Under the pieces are notes generated by a model that was not told the origin of the DNA, searched no databases, and saw only the letters and a list, made by a program, of their open reading frames with translations. From assembly GCF_000346485.2 (NCBI RefSeq), contig NZ_KQ976354.1, forward strand, positions 5,812,824 through 5,876,823: a stretch of 64,000 nucleotides of DNA. The letters run 5' to 3'. The DNA is from Scytonema hofmannii PCC 7110 (GTDB lineage: Bacteria; Cyanobacteriota; Cyanobacteriia; Cyanobacteriales; Nostocaceae). Positions 26,869 to 38,700 of the stretch are shown here, in pieces; positions within the stretch are counted from its first letter, which is position 1; every line of letters starts with the position of its first letter. The translations under genes were made by a program, and so were the position numbers.

Positions 26869-28023
26869 ATGGACATTGCGATTATTGGCGGGGGAATTGG
26901 CGGGTTGGCAACTGCAAATGCACTGCTCAAAAAAGGATTCAACGTGCAGGTTTATGAGCGAGCACAAGCTTTGCGACCAATTGGTGCAGGTTTGTCTTTG
27001 ACGCCCAACGGATTGAATAGCCTCAATACAGTTCAACCAGGGATAGCTGAGATATTGATCGGCGCAGGCAGCCCAATGAATACGCTGACGCTCAAACGTA
27101 GCACTGGAGAGATGATCGCCACAAAAGCAATGACGCTGATGCAGCAATACGGTCAGCCCATGCTCAGCATTCAGTGGTCAAAGCTGCAAGCCATCCTCGC
27201 ATCAGTACTACCACCCGAAATTGTTCATCTCCACCATCGCTGTGTTGGTTTTGAGCAGCAGGACAACAGCGTTAAAGTCCGTTTTGAAGATGGAAAAACC
27301 GTCCAGGCTGACTTGCTGATTGGGGCAGACGGCATTAATTCTGCGGTCAGGCAGGAACTCATTGGAGACGGTACTCCTACCTATGCAGGACGAATGTCCT
27401 GGCGTGCTGTTATTCCATATTCCCATAAGCAACTACCTCCCGACGCAGCTACCTTAATCACGGCACTCCATGACAAAAATATTTTGCTGATCGATGTCGG
27501 CGAGGGTTATATCTTTTGGAGTGCAGGGGCGCTATCAACAGACGATTCTGTTTGTCAACGGGCAAGTGACGCGAAGGCACGAGTTCTAGATCTGTTCGCA
27601 GGGTGGGCAGAGCCTGTGGAGGCAATCATTGAAGCAACACCTGCGGAGGATATTGTAGAGCGACCGATTTTGGATCGACCGCCCCTAAACAACTGGAGCA
27701 AAGGCAGAGTAACGCTTTTGGGGGATGCGGCTCATCCCGTTGTTCCCTCGCTCGGACAAGGCGCAAACATGGCGTTTGAAGATGCCTATGAACTGGCGGA
27801 GTGTTTTGCTAATGCACCAAATATAGAAACAGCACTGCACGCCTATGAAACCAGTCGGATTCCTCGAACAACCGCGATTTACGATCGCAGTGCTACCCAG
27901 GGTCGTGACTCTTATCAACCAGAGAGTGAAACTTTGTTCAATAAAATGATGCAGCCTTCCCAGATGAGTCAGGATAACTTTGAAGCATGGCTCTACAGCT
28001 ATAACTCTGCTACACCTCATTGA
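26869..28023 (+). CDS. FAD-dependent monooxygenase (salicylate hydroxylase/UbiH-like)
   Basis: A 384-residue class A flavin monooxygenase: dinucleotide motif IIGGGIGGLATANALLKKG at the start, DG motif (LLIGADGINSAVRQEL near 147-162) and the FAD-ribityl motif GRVTLLGDAAHPVVPSLGQG near 279-298. Such enzymes hydroxylate aromatic rings with NAD(P)H and oxygen. GGAAGGAG precedes the ATG. It follows the cupin and belongs to the same plus-strand group. Confidence 0.9.
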   Translation: MDIAIIGGGIGGLATANALLKKGFNVQVYERAQALRPIGAGLSLTPNGLNSLNTVQPGIAEILIGAGSPMNTLTLKRSTGEMIATKAMTLMQQYGQPMLSIQWSKLQAILASVLPPEIVHLHHRCVGFEQQDNSVKVRFEDGKTVQADLLIGADGINSAVRQELIGDGTPTYAGRMSWRAVIPYSHKQLPPDAATLITALHDKNILLIDVGEGYIFWSAGALSTDDSVCQRASDAKARVLDLFAGWAEPVEAIIEATPAEDIVERPILDRPPLNNWSKGRVTLLGDAAHPVVPSLGQGANMAFEDAYELAECFANAPNIETALHAYETSRIPRTTAIYDRSATQGRDSYQPESETLFNKMMQPSQMSQDNFEAWLYSYNSATPH

Positions 28024-28186
28024 CAGACAAAGCAGTTAAGCACCAGCCAACGTCATTGTTCATCAGCGAAAGTTAGAGAAATGTTCTCCAATTCGTTGAG
28101 GTGAAATCAAGACCTATTTCAGAAGTTAGTTTTAGCTTGAGTTTCTAGAGTCAGAAAAGTGTTTGAACGAGTAGGAGAATTCAATC

Positions 28187-28315
28187 ATGGTCAAACAGCA
28201 AACAAGAGACGAATCAGTAAATGTGCAGGTAACCCCTAACCTGACACCCACCCAGCAGGTCTTGCAAGACCTCTGGGAAGCGCATTTGCAGTCTGAGATT
28301 GCCACTCACCAAAGC
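28187..28315 (+). pseudogene. N-terminal fragment of a SnoaL-like protein
   Basis: The first 42 codons (MVKQQTRDESVNVQVTPNLT then PTQQVLQDLWEAHLQSE) match the start of the SnoaL-like gene at 45884. After about 28310 the homology stops and the frame ends at 28406. The rest of the protein is missing. Confidence 0.75.
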
Positions 28316-28419
28316 AGGACATCTGCTACTGATGGAGGATGCAGCGGAGGCAGTTGCGGAGTATACTGGCTTTTTGCAAACTATCAGCAGTCCGTAGTTG
28401 GATCGTAAATTGGGCAATC

Positions 28420-28484
28420 GCGATAAGCCGGGTACGGCTTGCGCCAAAGGCGATAAGCTGGGTACAGCTTGCGCTTCGCGATCG
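28420..28484 (+). repeat. HIP1-inserted hairpin repeat, copies 3a and 3b (tandem)
   Basis: Two units in tandem: AAGCCGGGTACGGCTT and then AAGCTGGGTACAGCTT, the second with the GCGCTTCGCG tail. The paired C/T and G/A differences keep the stem intact. They lie between the SnoaL fragment and the ScyD/E-like gene. Confidence 0.9.
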
Positions 28485-28514
28485 TGTCAACTTAATCAAG
28501 AAAGGAAAAAAATT

Positions 28515-29756
28515 ATGGCTGAAACAGTTGCTTCAAGAATTCTAGGTACGTTGGATAATGACGTTCTTTTTGGTACGCCCGGAGATGATGTGATTGATAC
28601 ATTGGCTGGTAATGCTCAACCCGGAGAACCGCCACAGAAACCGCAAATTGAGGTGCTGGCATCTGGTCTAGATGGTCCCCGTAAGCTGAGCTTTGGTTCG
28701 GATGGGGCGCTGTATGTTGCAGAAGCCGGACGCGGAGGACCTGGAGCAAGTATTCCGTCTCCCAGTCAACCGGGTGCAGTTTTATCCTATGGCGCAACGG
28801 GTGCGATTACCCGAATCCAAGACGGCACTGTGGAACGAGTTGTGACCGGACTGCCCTCGCTGGCATTGCCCGATGGCGGAGATGCATCTGGTGTCCATGA
28901 CATTGAGTTTGATGCGTATGGCAACGCCTATGCGATCGTCGGGTTTGCCAGCAATCCCGCCAATCGAGACAGCATTATTCAGGTGCCTGATTTTAGTCAC
29001 TTGATTGCGATCGATAACTTTGACGGGGGTAGTTCGTGGACAAGACTGATCGATTTTGGCGCGTATGAACTCAACAATAATCCCGATGGGCAAGATGTTA
29101 ATACTAACCTCTATGACTTACTGATTGAGGACAATACTGTTTATGTTCTGGATACAGGGGGCAATGATTTACTCAGTCAAAGAGCCTTTGGCGGTGAAAT
29201 AACGCTAGAAACAGTCTTTCCGTCTCGTACTGCGACCGATCCAATTACAGGACAATCAGTGGAACAGCAGTCTGTGCCCACCGCAGTTACCGTAGGTGCA
29301 GATGGCGCATTCTATGTCAGCGAACTGACCGGGTATCCGTTCCCAGCAGGAGCCGCTCAAATTTATCGCCTCGCGGCTGACGGTCAACCGGAAGTCTATG
29401 CAGACGGGTTTACGAATATCGTCGATCTCGCCTCTGATAAGTCTGGCGGTTTGTATGTTCTGGAATACGATGCGGATGGCATCTTGACGGGTAGTGATGC
29501 AGGTGCCCTGATCTATTTGTCCCCAGATGGTAAAACTCGCACCACAATCACGGATGAACTAGTTTCTCCAACAGGTCTAACAATCGGTGCGGATGGCGAC
29601 CTTTACATTTCTAACAAAGGCTTTATTGCCGGACAGGGAGAGGTGCTCCGGTTGAGTTTAGAGCAGAATACACCCTTCTCCAATCGATCGCCGCTCGATC
29701 AAGCTACGACAACTGGTGCGACCGGACTGTGGATTGTCGCAAGCGAATCTGCTTAA
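28515..29756 (+). CDS. ScyD/ScyE family beta-propeller protein with RTX-like start
   Basis: From ATG 28515 (AAGAAAGG upstream) the product has 413 residues. The N-terminus GTLDNDVLFGTPGDDVIDTL is a calcium-binding RTX-like nonapeptide region. From about residue 45 NHL-type propeller blades follow (DGPRKLSFGSDGALYVAEAG, SPTGLTIGADGDLYISNKGF). This matches the family named after ScyD and ScyE of scytonemin clusters, although the family is wide. No Sec signal is visible, and the RTX piece suggests type I export. An association with scytonemin here is not shown. Confidence 0.85.
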   Translation: MAETVASRILGTLDNDVLFGTPGDDVIDTLAGNAQPGEPPQKPQIEVLASGLDGPRKLSFGSDGALYVAEAGRGGPGASIPSPSQPGAVLSYGATGAITRIQDGTVERVVTGLPSLALPDGGDASGVHDIEFDAYGNAYAIVGFASNPANRDSIIQVPDFSHLIAIDNFDGGSSWTRLIDFGAYELNNNPDGQDVNTNLYDLLIEDNTVYVLDTGGNDLLSQRAFGGEITLETVFPSRTATDPITGQSVEQQSVPTAVTVGADGAFYVSELTGYPFPAGAAQIYRLAADGQPEVYADGFTNIVDLASDKSGGLYVLEYDADGILTGSDAGALIYLSPDGKTRTTITDELVSPTGLTIGADGDLYISNKGFIAGQGEVLRLSLEQNTPFSNRSPLDQATTTGATGLWIVASESA

Positions 29757-29899
29757 CGACACAGGCGCATTTAATTACGCCTACAATCTAGGCAGTGATC
29801 TTGATCCAATAGTATAAAATCATCTACACCATTGAAAAGGTCACGGTGGTTGTGGCGCTATTTTTCATGAGAGATACCGCGATACATCAAAGGAGTTGA

Positions 29900-30574
29900 A
29901 TGATGATTATCGTTCACCACTTAAATAATTCTCGTTCCCAGCGTGTCTTGTGGCTGCTAGAAGAACTTGGACTGGAGTATGACATCAAGTATTACCAACG
30001 CGATCCCAAAACCCTGCTAGCACCAGCCTCCCTGCGTCAGGTTCATCCACTCGGCAAATCGCCAGTCATTACTGACGGGACACTCACTTTAGCGGAGTCT
30101 GGAGCCATCCTTGAGTACCTGATTGAGCATTATGGCGAAGGACGACTGGCACCACTGCCTGGTACGCCAGAGAGATTGCGCTATACTTATTGGCTGCATT
30201 ATGCTGAAGGTTCCGCCATGCCGCCCTTATTGTTGAAACTGGTTTTTGACCGCATTGAGCAGCAACCCCTACCGTTTTTCGTCAAGCCGATCGCACGACA
30301 GATCGCGAGCCGCACCAAGCAGACTTTGATTGAACCTCAGCTTAGGCAACATCTCGATTACTTGGAGGCAGAACTTGAAAAAAGTCTTTGGTTTGCAGGT
30401 GATGAGTTCACAGCCGCCGATATTCAGATGAGCTTCCCAATCGAAGCAGCCGCTGCACGTGCCGGTTTAGATGCCAGCCGTCCGAAGCTGATGAAATTTC
30501 TTGATCGCATCCACGCCCGTCCGGCTTATCAGCGGGCGTTAGAACGAGGTGGTGCTTACAAACTTGCAAGTTAA
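29900..30574 (+). CDS. Glutathione S-transferase
   Basis: A 224-residue GST: N-terminal thioredoxin-like domain with SRSQRVLWLLEELGLEY (residues 10-26), LGKSPVITDGTLTLAESGAI (about 51-70, glutathione-binding ES) and an all-helical C-terminal domain. GST enzymes conjugate or isomerise reactive compounds in the cytosol. AAGGAG precedes the ATG (29903 is a second possible start). It closes the first oxidoreductase group and probably serves the same pathway as the flavin monooxygenase and the cupin. Confidence 0.9.
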   Translation: MMIIVHHLNNSRSQRVLWLLEELGLEYDIKYYQRDPKTLLAPASLRQVHPLGKSPVITDGTLTLAESGAILEYLIEHYGEGRLAPLPGTPERLRYTYWLHYAEGSAMPPLLLKLVFDRIEQQPLPFFVKPIARQIASRTKQTLIEPQLRQHLDYLEAELEKSLWFAGDEFTAADIQMSFPIEAAAARAGLDASRPKLMKFLDRIHARPAYQRALERGGAYKLAS

Positions 30575-30873
30575 ATCAGATACGACAGTCGTAACACCAG
30601 ATAACTAAAAATTGGAGTCAAACGTAGTCAAACGTTGTCTATCTGTCTAATAATGCGCTCTAGGCACTCACTTACACTCAGATCGGCTCAATGGCGATCG
30701 CTTGAAGTTTTCTCCATGCCGTAGGGGTCAATCCCACCATATGCTTTTCTTTCTTTTCGTCGTAAAAAACTGGTTGATTTTTTACTCTTTTTTTTCCTTT
30801 ACCTAATTGCATAATTTAGAATTTATAGCTAGACTAATAAACATATCAAAAAAACTTTGGAGGTAATTAATTA

Positions 30874-32196
30874 GTGCTTAAGAAGAAGAAAGGTTTCAAC
30901 ATTGCAACTAAAAGCGTCAAGTGTAAATTAGAGCGCAATGGATTTGATTTGATCGAAACCAAGACAGCTTTTAACGAAGTTGTAAGTTTCTACTTTGCAC
31001 TAGTTAATACACATCCGGAAGGTATTGACCTGCCAAGAGAGGAAGATGGAGGATGGCGCTTTTATGAAAAGCTGACGCTCGGGGAGAAAGCTGTTTATCC
31101 ACTTCCTTTTGACGGGTATCCCGTGCAATTTCGTCGTGCTGCTATAAGAATTGCTATTGGTGTTTGGGAGTCCTGGAATAGCAACTATCAAAGGTGGTTA
31201 AACCGTCCCAAAAAACAAAAACAACATAGACCACCAGTGCAGCCACGCTCATTCAACTTCGCTCCCAGTTTTGATGCCGGGGTATGGAAGGATGATGACG
31301 GGCAGTCAATTCTACTCAAAATACTAGTCAATGGTCAGTGGAAGTGGGTTAAATTCCAATACCTTGCACCCCTAGTAGATGCTGAGTGGGTAAAAGGTTC
31401 TCCATCAGTAGTAGTAAAAGGAAATGCGGCATACATCGTTTTTCCACTACAAAAGTATGTTCCGGCAACGGGAGGAATCAAAACAATTATGGCCCAAGAC
31501 TCCTACCGAGTTTTGGGCATAGATATGGACTTAGATCGTCATATTGCTATATGTTCTGTCTTAGAAGTTGACGCTAAGGGCGAAGTGTTTGAGGTTGCAC
31601 GCCACTTCATAAAACAAACAAGCCACACAAAGCGTAGGAAGAAACAACTAGGAAGAATAGCCCAAAAGATGCAGCAGACAGGTACTGTTGAGAAAGGTTT
31701 TGGTTCAAAGATGTGGGAAAACTTGCACAACCGGGAAGTTGAGGTAAGTAGAGCATATGCAAGACTTATTGTTGAGTTGGCAAAAACTTGGGATGCGGGC
31801 GTGATTGCGTTTGAGCATCTGGGCAATTTAAAACCTGTTCGTGGTAAATACTCTCGTCGTTCAAACCAAAAACGAGCCTATTGGCTCAAGTCAAAAGTTT
31901 ATCAGCTTGTCAGCCGGATTGCCTATCAAGATTACAGCATCCTCACAACAAGGGTTAACCCTCGTAATACATCAAGATTTGACCTTTGGGGTAATCCGGT
32001 TTGGCGTAGTAACGAATTCCCAAAGACGTTATTTGATTTCCAGTCCTATGAACCTGGAGCTAATTTTGTGGGAACGGTTAATGGCTCCTTTCATCAGCGA
32101 GTTCATTTATCAAAACTTAGTACTCAGTATTTTTTCAAACGAAGTAGAAACCGTACATTTAGCAACTTGGCCTCAGTGGGACTCTGCCCTAATTGA
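30874..32196 (+). pseudogene. TnpB-type protein (IS200/IS605 family), C-terminus lost
   Basis: A TTG/GTG-type start follows TTTGGAGGTAATTAATT. The protein has the RuvC-I Asp (VLGIDMDLDRHIA, near residue 214) and RuvC-II Glu (GVIAFEHLGNLKP, near 311). After NPRNTSRFDLWGNPV it runs to about FVGTVNG and then leaves homology at 32088, exactly where an ileS fragment begins in another frame; the last zinc-ribbon and RuvC-III Asp region is absent. The tail (SFHQRVHLSKLS...) is out-of-frame ileS. Without the third acid it should not cut DNA. Confidence 0.8.
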
Positions 32197-32525
32197 TGAT
32201 TCCCTAATGCGTGACATGAATGCACTTGTACGAATTGTTGAGTTAGGACGGGCTGGTCGTGCTACAGCCGGAGTCAAGACACGTCAACCCTTTGCTGAAG
32301 TTTTGGTAAGGGTTCAAAACGAAGCAGAGCTTATAGGGTTGAAAAATTTAGAAGATTTGCTACAAGAAGAACTCAATGTCAAATCAGTGACATACTTAGA
32401 CGTAATGGCAGATTTTGTAGATTATACCGTGAAACCTAATTTGCTACTTTTGGGCAAGCGGCTCGGTCATTTGCTACCTACGTTTAAGAAAGTGCTGGAA
32501 ACTCTTGACAATCGCCAAATTGTCC
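32083..32525 (+). pseudogene. ileS fragment (anticodon-binding part)
   Basis: One frame gives MAPFISEFIYQNLVLSIF and onward to KVLETLDNRQIV, matching residues about 834-980 of the IleRS at 53861 with roughly 88% identity. It starts at AATGGCTCCTTTCATCAGC, joined to the TnpB gene there, and ends at ATTGTCC (32525), where the sequence changes. It is a relic of another ileS copy. Confidence 0.9.
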
Positions 32526-32652
32526 TGTGGATAGAGCGAGCATTTGAGCGTTTATTTTTGTTCCAGAATGCTTGAAATCAAGATTTTTGGTAAAAGTCCT
32601 ACGCTGTAAGCATCCCAGATTATTCTCTTCCAAAAGTGATAAAAGAGGGTTA

Positions 32653-32692
32653 AGCATATTCCCCTCCGTTTTTCACACCTGGAGGGGATATT
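32653..32692. terminator. Hairpin before the kinase gene
   Basis: CATATTCCCCTCC pairs with GGAGGGGATATT around a 12-nt loop; the stem is about 11 bp. It lies 80-120 bp before the kinase ATG. It could end upstream transcripts or be the subterminal hairpin of the IS200/IS605-type element. A following T-run is missing. Confidence 0.4.
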
Positions 32693-32775
32693 ATTGTACA
32701 AAGCGCTCGCTTGAATGAATAACTAGCAACTTGGGTTATTAGAGTTGTTAATAACACTCATTGGGAGAGAGTTGA

Positions 32776-35700
32776 ATGATTACCTTACCAGGAGCTGCCA
32801 TCTTAAGCAAAATCTATGAAAGTTCGGCAACTCTTGTGTATCGGGGTATGAGAGAGCAAGATAACTGTGCAGTGGTCGCTAAAGTCCTCAAGCAAGATTA
32901 TCCCTCTCCTGGGGAATTAACTCGCTACAGGCAGGAATATGAAATTACCCATTCCCTCAACATCGAAGGCGTAGTTAAGGCATACAGCCAGCAGGACTAT
33001 CAGCGCACGCTCGTCATCCTTTTAGAAGACTTTGGCGGCGAGTCTTTAGAACGCTTGCAGCAGCGCTCCGACTTTTACCCCATGCCCTTAGCGAATTTTC
33101 TTGGGCTGGCGATCGCCATTACAGAGATTCTGGGCAGAATCCATGCTGCTAATATCATTCATAAAGATATCAATCCTAGCAACATCGTCCTGAATCCAAA
33201 TACTGGCGTTGTCAAAATGATTGATTTTGGTATTGCCACTCGATTCAGCCGCACCAATCCAACATTTAAAAGTCTTCATCTTCTAGAAGGAACCCTTGCC
33301 TACTTATCTCCAGAGCAAACTGGGCGTATGAACCGGATGCTCGACTACCGCAGCGATTTTTACTCGCTGGGTGCAACATTCTACGAACTTTTGACCGGAC
33401 AGTTGCCGTTTCCCACCAGCGACATCCTAGAACTAGTTCATTGCCAGATTGCCAAACCGCCCGTTTCCCCGCACGAACTGAATTCAAAGATTCCCAAACC
33501 TGTTTCCGAGATCATTTTGAAACTGATGGCGAAAAATGCCGAGGATCGCTATCAGAGTGCTTGGGGTATCAAAGCCGATTTAGAACGCTGCGCCCAGCAA
33601 CTAGCAGAAATTGGTCAAATCGATGGCATCCAATTAGGTCTTCAAGATATTTCCCAGCAATTTCAAATTCCCCAAAAACTGTACGGACGAGAAACAGAAA
33701 TTGGCGCATTATTAGCGGCATTTGACAGAGTAGCCGCAAGGGGAGAGCGAGAAAATGCTCAATTCAACGTCGAAATGATGTTGGTTTCTGGTGACGCTGG
33801 CATTGGCAAATCAGCATTGGTGCAAGAACTCTATAAACCCATCACGGCAAAGCACGGCTATTTTATTTGGGGTAAGTTTGACCAATTTGGGCGTAATATT
33901 CCCTACAGCGCCATCGCCGATGCTCTAAAAAAATTGGTACAACAACTACTAGGGGAACCAGACGAGCAAGTGCAAAAGTGGCGCAATCGTCTGCTGACGG
34001 CATTGGGAAACAACGGACAAATCATCATTGATGCGATCCCAGAAGTTGAGCTAATTATTGGCAAACAGCCACCCGTACCCTCTGTTGGAGCAACCCAATC
34101 TCAAAATCGCTTCAATTCAGTCTTTCAAAATTTTGTGCGGGTGTTTTGTTCAAAAGAACATCCCCTGGTCATCTTCTTAGACGATTTACAGTGGATCGAC
34201 TCCGCAACGCTGAAGTTAATCGAGTTAATATTACTCGACGAGCAAACCCAATATCTATTTTTGATCGGAGCCTACCGAGATAATGAAGTAACTCTCACGC
34301 ATCCATTGGCATTGACGCTGGAGAAACTCAGAAAACAAGGAGCAGTGCTTCAGGAGATTATTTTAGCACCCTTAACGCCCGAACCGTTGAGTCAATTGAT
34401 TGCCGAGACGCTACATTGCAAGATTGACACCGTTCGTTCCCTAACCCAATTAGTATTACGTAAAACCGAGGGTAATCCCTTCTTTGTCAATGAATTTTTG
34501 AGAATGCTGTATGGCGAAAATCTGTTGGCATTTGACCCCCCTCAATCCCCCCTTAGTAAGGGGGGAAGTAAAGGGGGGTGGCAGTGGGACATTGCCCAGA
34601 TTGAAGCCCAAGATATTGCTGATAATGTGGTAGAGTTGCTGCTACTCAAGCTGAAGAAACTGCCAGAAGAGATACGGCAAATTCTTCGCTTAGCTGCTTG
34701 TGTTGGCTCTGAATTTAATTTAGAAACTTTAGCGATAGTTTGTGAAAAAACACAGAAAGAGATTTTCCAGGATTTACTAGCAGCTATCCAAGTTGGATTA
34801 ATTCAACCTTTATCTGAATTAGATGAAAACTTGTTAGTTCAAGAGTATAAATTTTTGCACGATCGCGTACAGCAAGCTGCTTATGCCTTAATTGACGAGT
34901 CACAGAAACAAGCCGTTCATCTCCAAATTGGTCGCAATTTACTTGAAAAAAATTCACCAGAACAACGATTGGAGCGACTGTTTGAAATTGTAGATCACCT
35001 CGATCGGGGAATTGAGCTTGTCACTGCTCAACCAGAACGAATTGAAATTTCCAAGTTGAATTTAATTGCAGGTCAGAAAGCAAAGACAGCAACGGCTTAT
35101 GAAGCAGCTCTTCAGTATTTCAATACAGGGCTTAAATTCCTTGATTCAGAAAGTTGGCAAAGCGAGTATGACCTCACCTTGGCGCTGTACTCAGAAGCAG
35201 CAGGAGCAGCGTATCTTCATGGTTGCTTTGATGAGATGGAACAATTCGTAGAAGTGGTACTTAACAACGCTAAAATAGCGATCGATAAAGTGCAGGTTTA
35301 CGATAGCAGAATTCAAAGATATTTGTCACAGGGCGACCTGAAATCAGCACTTAAAATTGGATTGGAAGTGTTGAAGCTTCTGGAAGTAAACTTAATAGAA
35401 ACTCCAAGTCAGTTAGATGTTGAAAGAGAATTGGAGAAAACATCTGCAATACTCGCTGGACGAGAAATTGAAGACTTAATTAATCTGCCAAAGATGACTG
35501 CTCCAGAACCGCTAGCAGCAATTTATATCCTGGCGAATATATCGGGTGCTGCATTTATAGTGTCACCAGCACTGCTGATACTGATTGTGTGTAAAAGGGT
35601 AAATTTGTCGATCAACTACGGTAACGCTACTTGGTCACCAATGAGTTATGCCAACTACGGATTTGTTCTATGTGGAGTCGTTCAAGACATTGAACTCGGT

Positions 35701-38700
35701 TATAAGTTTGGCAAATTAGCTCTTAGCTTGGCAGAACGATTGAATACCAAAAAGGGGAATGCTAAAGCATTAATGGTATCGAGTACCCACGTTATGCACT
35801 GGAAGGTACATTTTAGAAAAACAATACCAAAGCTGGTTGATGCTTATCAAAACGGAGTGGAAACCGGAGACTTTGAATTCGCTGGCTATGCTGCATATTA
35901 TGTATGTTGTCGCTCGTTTTTTGTCGGTGAAGAACTCACCCAACTAGAACAAAATACGGCAGCATACAGCAAAGCGATCGGTCAAATCAGACGGGAAAGC
36001 CCCTCGAATTGGATTGCAATGTTGTGGCAGACAATCCTTAATCTGTTAGGTAGGTCTGAGAATCCCAGCCGTTTAATTGGTAATGTATATCATGAAGAGC
36101 AGGCGTTACCACATGCTAATGCAGTTAAAGATGGAACTGCAATTCAAATGTTTTATTTATACAAAATTATATTGTGTTATCTATTTGGAGAATATCATCA
36201 AGCTGCACAAACTGCTGTTTCGGCAAGGCAACATTTTGAAGAGGTAACAGCAATAACGGTTTTCCCTTTATTCAGTTTCTACCATTCTCTGGGACTTTTG
36301 AGCCTATTGCTCGATGCTTCAAACTCCCAAAAAGTAGCTTGGCTGGGTCATGTTAACACCAACCAAGAAAAGATGCAAAAATGGGCAAAGCACGCCCCGA
36401 TGAATTATTTGCACAAATACCATTTAGTTGAAGCAGAGAAAGCGCGAGTTTTAGGGCGATTTTTTGAGGCTGAAGAGTTTTATGAACGAGCTATAGCGGG
36501 TGCTTCTGAGCATGAGTTTATTCAAGAAGAAGCATTAGCTTATGAATTGGCGGCTAAACATTACCTAGCGCGAGGTCGGGAAAAGTTTGCTCAAACTTAC
36601 ATGAAAGAAGCCCACTACTGCTACGAACGCTGGGGCGCAACGGCAAAGGTCAAAGATTTAGAAACTCGCTATGGGCAATTTTTTGCTCAGTCGTCTAGGG
36701 TAGCTTCCACCTCAACTCATACTACTGCTAGAAATTCTTCTGATCGCTCGGATATCGCTTTAGATCTTGCGGCGGTGATGAAAGCATCCCAGGCGATTTC
36801 TCGTGAAATTGAACTAGAGCAGTTGCTTCGTTCCTTAATGCAGGTTTTAATTCAAAATGCTGGCGCACAAACCGGATATCTAATTCTGGAAAACGCAGAA
36901 GAATGGGCAATCGAGGCTTCTTTTGAACTGGATGATGGTGAAAATGTTTGTGCTACAAAAGTGCTGCAATCGCTCCCAATAGCAAATCGCTTACCTAAAA
37001 CAATTATTAATTATGTTATCCGCACTCATGAATCTGTCATTTTAAATAATGCGACTCGTGAAGGAAATTTTATTCACGAACCATACATTCAACAGCACCA
37101 AACCAAATCTATTTTCTGTTTGCCATTGCTCAGTCAAGCGAAGCTGGTTGGCGTGTTGTATCTGGAAAATCAACTAGCAGTTGGAGCATTTACACTAGAG
37201 CGAATGCAGGTCTTGAATCTCTTATCAACCCAGGCAGCAATCGCGATCGAAAATGCCAGACTTTACTCCAAGCTGCGGGCGAACGAAAGCAAGTTGACTC
37301 AGTTTCTCGAAGCAATTCCGGTGGGAATTGCGATCATAGATGCAGAGGGTCGCCCTTACTATGCCAATCAATGTGGCAATCAGCTCATCGGGAAAGAAAT
37401 CGATCCTTCCCTAGCACCAGAGCAAATTACAGAGGCTTATCAGTTCTATGCCGCAGGAGGGGAGCAACTCTATCCCACAGAGAGATTGCCAGCGGTTCGG
37501 GCTTTGAGGGGTGAGCGCACTCGAAATGACGATATGGAAATTCGCCAAAATAATGTCACAATTCCAGTTGAGGCGTGGGGAACGCCAGTCTATGACGAAC
37601 AGGGTAATATCATTTATGCGATCGTCGCTTTTCAAGATATTACCGAGCGCAAACAAACCGAGAAACTGCTAGCCGATTACAACCGGACTTTAGAGCAACA
37701 GGTCGCCCAACAAACGGCAGCGTTACGGAAAAGTGAAGCAAATTATCGCGATTTAATACAAACCGCGAATTCAATCATCATCCGCTCTGATATGCAAGGA
37801 CGGATTCAATACTTGAATGATTACGGGCTAAGATTTTTTGGCTATGAGGAACATGAGATTTTAGGGCGTACCTTACTCGAAACGATCGTTCCAGAAATCG
37901 ATAGCTGTGGGCGCGATCTCAAACAATTCGTCCACAACTTGTTTCACGACCCTGAATCTTACCTGCAATCTTATTTGCAAACCGAGAATGAAAACCTGTG
38001 TCGAGATGGCAGGCGAGTTTGGGTTGCCTGGTCAAATCAAGCAATTTTGGATGAACAGGGACAGGTAGTGGAAATTTTATCGGTTGGCAATGACATCACC
38101 CAGCGCAAACAAGCCGAGTCAGCCCTACAGCGTAGTGAAGCCAAGTTCCGCAATATTTTTGAAAACTCACAGGTCGGCATCTTTCGCACACGCCTCTCGG
38201 ATGGATTAATTCTCGATGCCAATCAACGCCTTGCAGATCTATTTGGCTATGATTCACCCGATGAAATGATTGGGAAGAAACAGACTACAGACTGTTATGT
38301 AAATTCCAGCGATCGCCAAAAAGCCGTTGAATTGCTAAAGTGGAATGATGAACTGCGAAACTTTGAAGTGCAGTTGCGAAAACGGGATGGTACGCTGTTT
38401 TGGGGACTTTACTCCTCCCGTCTGAATACAGCCGATGGATGCATGGAAGGAGTGATTGCGGATATTAGCGAACAGCAAGCTGCGCTACACGAACGCAAAT
38501 CAGCAGAAGCTGCCCTAAAAGCCTCAGAGACAAAGCTACGAACTTTAATTGCGGCAATTCCCGATCCACTGTTTGTACTGACTGCTGAAGGGCAAATCGT
38601 TGAAGCCATCGCAGTGGAACCGCATCTGCAATGTCAACCCGTCGAGGAGATGATTGGCAAAACCCTGCATCAGCTCGGTAAGGAACAAGCCGACGAATGG

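Noticed and set aside
31841-32575. 244-codon ORF covering the ileS fragment
   Set aside because: Its first third is TnpB in another frame and its end is unrelated; only the ileS part is a real relic.
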